A stretch of 64,000 bases of DNA from Subtercola boreus (GTDB taxonomy: Bacteria; Actinomycetota; Actinomycetes; Actinomycetales; Microbacteriaceae): the NCBI RefSeq assembly GCF_003399625.1, contig NZ_NBXA01000021.1, positions 62,001 through 126,000 of the forward strand. The letters are read 5' to 3'. Positions 57,101-64,000 of the stretch are shown piece by piece. The notes under the pieces are model-generated. The model did no database searches and was not told the DNA's origin. It saw nothing but the letters and a program-made list of their open reading frames with translations. Numbering within the stretch: position 1 is the stretch's first letter; every line of letters begins with the position of its first letter. The position numbers and the translations under genes were made by a program.

Positions 57101-58736
57101 GCCCGAGGCGGAGCGAAGTGACGACCTCTTCGCGGATCGAGTCGAGCGGCGGGTTCGTCACCTGTGCGAACTGCTGCGTGAAGTAGTCGAACAGCAGTCG
57201 CGGGCGCTTCGACAGCACGGCGATCGGCGTGTCGGAGCCCATGGCACCGAGCGGCTCCGCACCGTTCTTCGCCATCGGCGTGAGGAGGATACGGATCTCC
57301 TCCTCGGTGAAACCGAAGGTGCGCTGGCGGCGCGTGACCGACGCGGGGGTGTGCACGATGTGCTCACGCTCCGGCAGGTCACGGAGGTTGATGCGGCCCT
57401 TCTCGAGCCATTCGGCCCAGGGCTCGGATGCAGCGAGGTCGGACTTGATCTCATCGTCTTCGATCAGGCGACCGGCCTCGGTGTCGACGAGGAACATCTT
57501 GCCGGGACGGAGCCGGCCCTTCCGCACCACACGGGCCGGGTCGACGTCGAGCACACCGATCTCGCTCGCGAGCACGACGAGGCCGTCGTCGGTGATCAGG
57601 TAGCGCCCCGGGCGGAGGCCGTTGCGGTCGAGGGTCGCACCGACGAGGTCGCCGTCGGTGAAGACGAGTGCTGCGGGGCCGTCCCACGGCTCCATCAGCA
57701 TGGAGTGGAACTCGTAGAACGAACGGCGCTCGGGATCGAAGTCGGCGTTGTTCTCCCACGCCTCCGGCACCATCATCATGATGGCGTGCGGCAGCGGGCG
57801 ACCGGCGAGGGTCAGCAGCTCGACGACCTCGTCGAAGGAGGCGGAGTCACTCGCGCCGGGGGTGACGATGGGCAGCAGCGGCTGCATGTCGCCGAGCAGC
57901 TCGCTCTTCAGCTGCGACTGGCGGGCGCGCATCCAGTTGCGGTTTCCCTGCACAGTGTTGATTTCGCCGTTGTGCGCCATCATGCGAAGCGGCTGCGCGA
58001 GCGGCCACGACGGGAACGTGTTGGTGGAGTAGCGCGAGTGCACCAGCGCCAGTTTCGACGCGAAGCGCTCGTCGCTGAGGTCGGGGTAGAACGGTTCGAG
58101 CTGCAGCGTCGTGACCATGCCCTTGTAGGTCAGCGTGCGGGCCGAGAGCGACATGAAGTACACCTCGTGCTCGTGCTCGACGCGCTTGCGGAGCCGGTAG
58201 GTGAGCCTGTCGAGGTGGATGCCCGAGGGGGTGTCGCCCGAGGCGTCGTGGTGCTTCGCGGTGACGAACAACTGCCGGATCGCGGGCATGGCCTCGCGGG
58301 CCAGCCGGCCGAGTTCGTCGGGGCGCACCGGAACGTCGCGCCAGCCGAGAACCGTGAGGCCCTCCTCGTCGGCGATCTCCGCAAGGCGGGCGATCACGGT
58401 CTCCCGCTCGTCGTGGTCGAGCGGGAGGAAGGCGTTGCCCACGGCATAGTGCCCGACCGCCGGGAGCTCGAAGCCCGCGACGGCGCGCAGGAACTCGTCG
58501 GGGATCTGGGTCAGGATGCCGGCACCGTCGCCCGTGCCGGCGTCTGAACCGACGGCGCCCCGGTGCTCGAGGTGCCGCAGGGCATCCAGAGCCGTGTCGA
58601 TGATGTCATGACCGGCCGTGCCGCGAAGGGTCGCGACCATGGCCAGGCCACACGCGTCCTTCTCGTTCGCGGGGTCATACATACCCTGAGCGTTCGGGTT
58701 CATGCTGAAGCTGGGCGAGATGCTGTGCTCAACCAT
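54159..58736 (-). CDS. gltB: Glutamate synthase large subunit, 1525 aa
   Basis: Transfers the amide of glutamine to 2-oxoglutarate, giving two glutamates. The N-terminal glutaminase domain has its catalytic Cys in [12 protein letters not shown] (Cys29-30), normally exposed by removal of a short propeptide. The FMN/synthase barrel has the 3Fe-4S cysteines in [17 protein letters not shown]. The C-terminal beta-helix is Gly-rich ([20 protein letters not shown]). Full family length. Start at 58736; a later ATG at residue 12 is also possible. It begins the gltBD operon. Confidence 0.97.
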   Translation of the reverse strand: MVEHSISPSFSMNPNAQGMYDPANEKDACGLAMVATLRGTAGHDIIDTALDALRHLEHRGAVGSDAGTGDGAGILTQIPDEFLRAVAGFELPAVGHYAVGNAFLPLDHDERETVIARLAEIADEEGLTVLGWRDVPVRPDELGRLAREAMPAIRQLFVTAKHHDASGDTPSGIHLDRLTYRLRKRVEHEHEVYFMSLSARTLTYKGMVTTLQLEPFYPDLSDERFASKLALVHSRYSTNTFPSWPLAQPLRMMAHNGEINTVQGNRNWMRARQSQLKSELLGDMQPLLPIVTPGASDSASFDEVVELLTLAGRPLPHAIMMMVPEAWENNADFDPERRSFYEFHSMLMEPWDGPAALVFTDGDLVGATLDRNGLRPGRYLITDDGLVVLASEIGVLDVDPARVVRKGRLRPGKMFLVDTEAGRLIEDDEIKSDLAASEPWAEWLEKGRINLRDLPEREHIVHTPASVTRRQRTFGFTEEEIRILLTPMAKNGAEPLGAMGSDTPIAVLSKRPRLLFDYFTQQFAQVTNPPLDSIREEVVTSLRLGLGPERNLLDATPGHTGQVILDFPVIDNDELAKIQHIDPTSGSSTTTTIRGLYRVENGPSAMQERIAEMCAEADEAIANGALFIVLSDRDSNKEYAPVPSLLMLSGVHHHLIRRETRMKVGIIVEAGDVREVHHVALLIGYGASAINPYLAMETCENLVRSGMITGITPEKAVKNVIKALGKGVLKIMSKMGISTVSSYAGAQAFEAVGLDQGFVSEYFTGTSSKLGGIGIDVIAAESASRHRAAFPEDGAITVHEPLAVGGEYQWRREGPPHLFNPDTVFRLQHSTRARRYDIFREYTKLVDDQAAELMTLRGLFKLKTDARPAVPLDEVESVESIVKRFSTGAMSYGSISEEAHTTLAVAMNRLGGKSNTGEGGEDTDRLLDPERRSAIKQVASGRFGVTSMYLTHATDIQIKMAQGAKPGEGGQLPPTKVYPWIARTRHATAGVGLISPPPHHDIYSIEDLKQLIFDLKRANPEARVHVKLVSQNGIGAVAAGVTKALADVVLVSGHDGGTGASPLNSLKHAGTPWELGLAETQQTLMLNGMRDRVVVQVDGQMKTGRDVIVGALLGAEEFGFATAPLVVSGCVMMRVCHLDTCPVGVATQNPELRARFTGKPEFVVNFFEFLAQEVREYLAELGFRSLEEAIGHHELLNVDHAVDHWKADGLDLSPILIGPEFGDDEPRVNHRQQEHDLDKHFDNRLIRDSAEALEFGEPVVISLPIRNTERAVGTMLGHEVTVRHGEDGLPDDTIQITLTGSAGQSLGAFMPRGITLRLEGDSNDYVGKGLSGGRVIVRPNRAATFAAEQNVIAGNVIGYGATSGSMFIRGIVGERFLVRNSGATAVAEGVGDHALEYMTGGIALILGETGRNLGAGMSGGTAYVYKLRSELVNTDSLGSGELQLSALDENDTALVRSLLVEHESETGSAVASAMLADFDTTVRDFVKVLPRDYAAVLATRQSAVDEGLDPDGDVVWERILEVTGG

Positions 58737-58861
58737 AGGAATCCATCCCCCCGGAACTGTGACAACCGGGTTGTACTGAATTGGGACGCCGGCGGCCCGA
58801 GTGGAGAAGTGCGATGGTGATGAGTGCAGTGGTGTGTGACTGCAGCTCGTGAGTGGCCGTG

Positions 58862-59893
58862 CTATTTCGAGACTGGCTTCTTTCCGAGTGTGCTTGTGGC
58901 CTTCGGTTCGAGAGGTGCGTCTGCCACAGACTCACCAGAGGCGTCGTCGCCACGGAGTTCTTCGTCTGTGTACCTGTCGACCGAGTCTACCTCAGCGTTC
59001 GCCGGTGACCACGCAATTCCCGATCGGTACGGCCCGCGTTCCAGACCGGGGTGACGCTTCGTCTGCACGATGATGAGGATCAGGCCGATCGCGATGGAGA
59101 TCCACGAGGCCCACACGTTCGTACGCACACCGAAGAAGATCTCGCTGGGGTCGATGCGGATCGTCTCGAAGACGCTCCGGCCGGCGCCGTACCAGATCAG
59201 GTAGGCCCCGAAGACCTTGCCCCACTGGAGCTTCAGGCGGCTCGAGAGCGCCAGGAGCACGATGACGCCGACGACATCCCAGATGACCTCGTAGGCGAAG
59301 GTGGGCTGGAAGAGTGTGCCGGGCTCGAGGCCGATCGGGATGGCGGGGTTGGGGGAAGCGATCTCGAGTCCCCACCAGCCGTCCGTCGGGTAGCCGAACA
59401 GCTCCTGGTTGAAGTAGTTGCCGAAGCGGCCGAAGGCCTGGGCCAGCAGGAGGCCGGGGGCCAGGGCGTCACCGAACGTCCACAGGCGGATGCCCGTGAG
59501 GCGGCAACCGATGTAGGCACCGAGAGCACCACCGAGCAGACCGCCGTAGATGGCGATGCCGCCCTCCCAGATGTAGAGGGTCTTCAACAGGTCGGCACCC
59601 GGGTAGAAGTAGTCGCCGGGGTGCGTCAGAACGTGGAAGACACGGGATCCGATGATTCCGAGCGGAACCGCCCAGAGGATGATGTCGAGCACGATGCCAG
59701 GCTCCGCCCCCCGCTTCGTGAGCCGGCGCGACGTCATGATCGTCGCGATCACGATGCCGAGCAGGATGCACAGGGCATAGATGCGGATGCTCAGGTTCCA
59801 GTTCTCGGGCAGGGCGAGGCCCAACGTGCGAATCCACCCGGTGATGTCAAGCGAGTTGATCGACGGGCTGGGAATGCTCTGCGGCAGAAACAC
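58862..59893 (-). CDS. lgt: Prolipoprotein diacylglyceryl transferase
   Basis: Adds diacylglyceryl to the lipobox cysteine of prelipoproteins; an integral membrane enzyme. Seven or so membrane helices are seen. The signature [19 protein letters not shown] carries the essential Arg and Asn, and [20 protein letters not shown] precedes it. Residues after about 300 form an acidic cytoplasmic tail ([20 protein letters not shown]). I take GTG at 59893 ([11 protein letters not shown]) since it gives the usual short N-terminus; a TTG at 59938 is possible. It lies downstream of trpA, the order kept in many actinobacteria. Confidence 0.94.
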   Translation of the reverse strand: MFLPQSIPSPSINSLDITGWIRTLGLALPENWNLSIRIYALCILLGIVIATIMTSRRLTKRGAEPGIVLDIILWAVPLGIIGSRVFHVLTHPGDYFYPGADLLKTLYIWEGGIAIYGGLLGGALGAYIGCRLTGIRLWTFGDALAPGLLLAQAFGRFGNYFNQELFGYPTDGWWGLEIASPNPAIPIGLEPGTLFQPTFAYEVIWDVVGVIVLLALSSRLKLQWGKVFGAYLIWYGAGRSVFETIRIDPSEIFFGVRTNVWASWISIAIGLILIIVQTKRHPGLERGPYRSGIAWSPANAEVDSVDRYTDEELRGDDASGESVADAPLEPKATSTLGKKPVSK

Positions 59894-60004
59894 CTGGTGG
59901 TAGACCTTCCATGCGGGAACCGAAGGCGAAGACGGCAATCGGCAAGCCCAATTCTAGGGTGCGTCGTGAGGGGGCGCGTGACAGGGGCCTGCTGTCTGCC
60001 CGGT

Positions 60005-60041
60005 CTCTCAGAGTCTGGCGGGCCTCTCAGAGTCCGGCGGG
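60005..60041. repeat. 19-bp tandem repeat between trpA and lgt
   Basis: CTCTCAGAGTCTGGCGGG recurs 19 bp later with one change, and a truncated third copy follows. It lies 34 bp downstream of the trpA stop in a 180-bp spacer that otherwise shows nothing. Confidence 0.7.
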
Positions 60042-60073
60042 TCTCTCGGGAACGGGCCGCTCCGTGCAGAGGG

Positions 60074-60870
60074 TCAGCGCCGTGTGCCGACGGCGAGGGA
60101 TGCCGCCACCTTCGCAGCTCCCTGCACCCCGTCTTCGCTGAGCGCACGCACGAGGGCCGAACCGACGATGGCACCGTCGGCGTATTCGAGTACCTCGGCG
60201 ACCTGCTCCCCCGTCGAGATGCCGATGCCGACGCAGGCGCTGGTGGAGCCGACGGCCCGCAGCCGGTCGACGAGCGTTCGCGCCGAGGCATCCACGTCGT
60301 TCCGGGCGCCGGTGACGCCCATCGTCGACACCACATAGACGAAGCCGCGGCTGTTGGTGACGGCCAGTTCGAGGCGCTCCCCGGTGGACGTGGGCGCTGC
60401 CAGGAACACCCGGTCGAGGCCCGTGCGGTCGCTTGCGGCAAGCCACGGCGCACCCGAGTCGACCGTGAGGTCGGGCGTGATCAGGCCCGCGCCGCCCGCG
60501 GAGACGAGGTCGTCTGCGAACCGGTCGACGCCGTACTGCACCACGGGATTCCAGTACGTCATGAGCAGGATGGGAGCATCCACTCGCGAACGGATCGCCT
60601 CGACGGCCGTGAAGGCGTCGCGCAGGCGGAAGCCGTTCTCGAGGGCGGTCTGCGTCGCCTTCTGGATGACCGGGCCGTCCATCACCGGATCGGTGTAGGG
60701 CAGACCGAGTTCCAGCACATCGACGCCGTTCTCGACGAGCGCGACGGCCGCGTCGATACTCCCTTCGAGAGTCGGGAAGCCGACGGGCAGGTAGCCGATC
60801 AGAGCACCGGCCCGGTCGTGCTTCGCCTGGGCGATGCGGGTGCCGACGGGAGAGACGATCGTGGTGTCGC

Positions 60871-60874
<4 letters not shown>
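60074..60874 (-). CDS. trpA: Tryptophan synthase alpha chain, 266 aa
   Basis: Cleaves indole-3-glycerol phosphate to indole and glyceraldehyde-3-phosphate, passing indole to TrpB. Catalytic Glu55 and Asp66 are in [18 protein letters not shown]. The phosphate loop is [14 protein letters not shown], and [10 protein letters not shown] and GAIVGSALV end the barrel. The ATG at 60874 overlaps the trpB stop by 4 nt, so both subunits are coupled. Confidence 0.97.
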
Positions 60875-62204
<1,330 letters not shown>

Positions 62205-62208
<4 letters not shown>

Positions 62209-62978
62209 GAGACTCCCAGGAATTCTTCGAGCGTGCGTGCGGGATCGCCGGTGACGAGTGCTTCGCCCACGAGGACCACGTCAGCACCGCTCGCGCGGTA
62301 GTGGCTGACATCCGCAGCCGTTTTGACAGCGGATTCAGCCACACGGATGATGCCGGCCGGAATGCGGTCGGCGAGCGTGCCGAACAGGTCGGGGTCGAGT
62401 TCGAATGTCGACAGGTTGCGGGCATTCACCCCGATGAGGGATGCGCCCACATCGAGCGCCCGCTCCACCTCGTCGGCGGAGTGCGTCTCGACGAGGGCCG
62501 TCATGCCGAGGGATTGGATGAGCTCCTGAAGGTGCTCGAGCTGTCCCTGGTCGAGCGCGGCGACGATCAGCAGCACCAGGTCGGCGCCGGCGGCACGCGC
62601 CTCGTAGACCTGGTAGTCGAGGGTGATGAAGTCCTTCCGGAGAACCGGGATCGAGATCGCCTCTCGCACGAGTTCAAGGTCTTCGAGCGTTCCCTTGAAC
62701 TTGCGACCCTCCGTGAGCACGCTGACGGTGCTGGCACCCGCCGACTGGTAGGTGGAGGCCAGGGCTGCGGGATCGGTGATGGCGGCGAGGGCACCCCGGG
62801 AAGGGCTCGAACGCTTCACTTCGGCGATGATCTTGACACGTTCGGCCGGGGCGAGGAAGGCCAGGGCGTCGAGCGCGGCCGGGGCAGCGTGAGCCCGGCG
62901 CTCGACCTCATCGAAGGGGACGAGTTCGAGCCGCGCTGCTGCATCTTCGGCAGCCCCGGCGGTGAGGGAGGAGAGCAC
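62205..62978 (-). CDS. trpC: Indole-3-glycerol-phosphate synthase, 257 aa
   Basis: Ring-closing step of tryptophan synthesis. The catalytic lysines are in [13 protein letters not shown] and PVLRKDFIT, and [15 protein letters not shown] with [18 protein letters not shown] complete the phosphate site. Start ATG at 62978, six bases after the stop of the preceding small membrane protein. The 4-nt overlap with trpB makes the trpC-trpB-trpA set one coupled unit. Confidence 0.96.
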
Positions 62979-62984
62979 GGGAGG

Positions 62985-63215
62985 TCAGTGCCCCCTGGCA
63001 GCAGATTTGATGCCGCCGACACCGTAACCGGCCCGGGCGAGGCCGTAGCCCACCAGGAGACCCACGATGACGAGCGCTGCCGATGCCCAGACGAGCCACA
63101 CGATGCTGAAGAAGAAGGCGGTCGTGCCGATGGCGAAGGCCACCAGCATGATGACGACTGCAGTCCACGATGCCGTCGAACTGCCGTGGCCCGGTTCTTC
63201 TGACTCGATGCTCAT
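62985..63215 (-). CDS. Small trp-linked membrane protein (HGxxxxxW / DUF6704 type), 76 aa
   Basis: A 76-residue protein with the N-terminal motif GHGSSTASW, of the kind found in the actinobacterial HGxxPAAW (DUF6704) proteins encoded just upstream of trpC. Two membrane helices follow at about residues 19-37 and 40-60 (VIMLVAFAIGTTAFFFSIVW; ALVIVGLLVGYGLA). I choose the ATG at 63215 because AAGGAG precedes it. The function is unknown; location suggests a link to tryptophan synthesis or transport. Confidence 0.85.
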   Translation of the reverse strand: MSIESEEPGHGSSTASWTAVVIMLVAFAIGTTAFFFSIVWLVWASAALVIVGLLVGYGLARAGYGVGGIKSAARGH

Positions 63216-63345
63216 CTTGCTCCTTGCTCCTTGTAATTCGTGTTCGCGGGTCGGCATCCAGTGTATCCGGTGCCGGTCGGTGCGGCTGGTGCCGGGTGGT
63301 GGCTTGACGGACGGGCGCATGTCGCTCGGGTGCCGCCGTTTCAGG

Positions 63346-64000
63346 TCAGTCCGTCGGGTCCTGGCCGCGCGTCAGGCTGTCCCAGCTGTCGACTGCGGCG
63401 GTGCGCGTCGTGTTGACGTCTCTGGCGACCGGCTTCACCGGCTCGGCGGGGCTCTCGACGACCAGGTCGACGGGATTGCCCGACGTCCGCCCGTCGGCGG
63501 CAGCGAACGTCACCGGCTGGTACTTGCGGCCGGAGGCCGGCCAGCGCCGCATCGACACCACGATGAGGATGCCCGTCAGGGCCATCAGCACACCGCTGAC
63601 CACGGCCAGGAAGGGCCACAGCTCCGTTCCGGCAGAGGTGGCGATCTGGCCGATGGAGGAGGTTCCGGCAACGCCCGTGGCCGTCGTGATGGCCGACTGG
63701 CCCGACTGAACCGGATCCACCAGCGCGGAGACCGACGACACGGTGATCGAGGCTCCGAGCACGAACTCCAGCACGCCGAGCACCACACGGATCACCCGGC
63801 CGGCGATGGCGAGGGCGGCCGACAGCGCCAGCCCCGCGAGGGCGAGGGCGGAGAGCGCGGGAGCCGCGACGGCGCCCTGCACGGTGACCGTCACGGTGTC
63901 GCCTGCGCGCCCTTGGGCGTGCAGGCTGAACCACGGCTGCGACCAGGCCAGGAAGACGAGCCCGCTCCAGAGGATGACGGCCAGGATGGTGTACGACTTC
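63346..64000 (-). CDS. Trp biosynthesis-associated membrane protein, TIGR02234-type (5' end outside window)
   Basis: The frame is open to the right edge, so the N-terminus is outside. The visible 217 residues hold the end of a first membrane helix (ILAVILWSGLVFLAWSQPWF), an extracellular segment, two middle helices (LSALALAGLALSAALAIAGR; VVLGVLEFVLGASITVSSVS), a loop with two Trp/Gln and a last helix (PFLAVVSGVLMALTGILIVV), then a charged cytoplasmic tail. This is the layout of the TIGR02234 proteins found between trpE and trpC in actinobacteria. Its biochemical role is not known. Confidence 0.85.
   Translation of the reverse strand, partial: KSYTILAVILWSGLVFLAWSQPWFSLHAQGRAGDTVTVTVQGAVAAPALSALALAGLALSAALAIAGRVIRVVLGVLEFVLGASITVSSVSALVDPVQSGQSAITTATGVAGTSSIGQIATSAGTELWPFLAVVSGVLMALTGILIVVSMRRWPASGRKYQPVTFAAADGRTSGNPVDLVVESPAEPVKPVARDVNTTRTAAVDSWDSLTRGQDPTD

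Overview
The window is high-GC actinobacterial chromosome. RbpA, WhiA, OpcA, an ANTAR response regulator, the ImuA-ImuB-DnaE2 cassette and the trp-associated small membrane proteins all point to Actinomycetota, and the gene order and protein style suggest the family Microbacteriaceae (inference, no database search was possible).

Region 1 (1-7781) is the right end of an integrated, apparently degraded prophage or phage-derived element. A leftward operon runs from an XRE repressor and an excisionase-like protein, through a replication protein interrupted by an in-frame TAG and two small genes, to a 1035-residue tape measure protein and two more small genes. No terminase, portal or capsid gene lies between replication and tail genes. 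A rightward operon (AlpA-type DNA-binding protein, unknown protein, tyrosine integrase) points at the 3' end of tRNA-Tyr, the likely attachment site.

Region 2 (7782-12250) holds a LacI-family regulator, a membrane-anchored lytic transglycosylase, YajQ, an 85-base cytosine tract beside a perfect hairpin, the wreck of a DUF559/AbiEi-like gene, and heme O synthase ctaB.

Region 3 (12393-32044) is the central-carbon and repair block. On the + strand are tkt-tal-pgi-zwf-opcA-pgl (pentose phosphate pathway). On the - strand, read from high to low coordinates, are uvrA-uvrC-rapZ-whiA, sodA, gap-pgk-tpiA-secG and rbpA. Overlaps of 4 nt link tal-pgi, zwf-opcA, pgk-tpiA and uvrA-uvrC.

Region 4 (32045-40641) has a repeat-rich 430-bp spacer, a small XRE regulator, uvrB, pfkA, coaE, rpsA, a DUF885 peptidase-like protein and an acidic hypothetical protein.

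Region 5 (40642-47015) is an SOS mutagenesis cassette: a DUF3140-like gene remnant, a palindromic LexA box set between plausible -35 and -10 elements, then imuA, imuB and dnaE2. DnaE2 carries an in-frame 18-bp minisatellite.

Region 6 (47078-64000) contains polA, a PaaI-type thioesterase, a PdtaR-like ANTAR regulator, tRNA-Leu (with its 3' end duplicated 158 bp away), pyk, gltD-gltB, lgt and trpA-trpB-trpC followed by two small trp-linked membrane proteins, the last running off the right edge. Regions 3-6 keep the gene neighbourhoods known from mycobacteria (uvrA/uvrB/coaE/rpsA/polA/pdtaR/pyk/lgt/trp and uvrC/rapZ/whiA/gap/pgk/tpi/secG/zwf/opcA/pgl/tal/tkt/ctaB). The accessory and most unusual content is in 1-7781, 10621-11253, 32045-32472, 40717-40941, 46080-46167 and 50891-51168.
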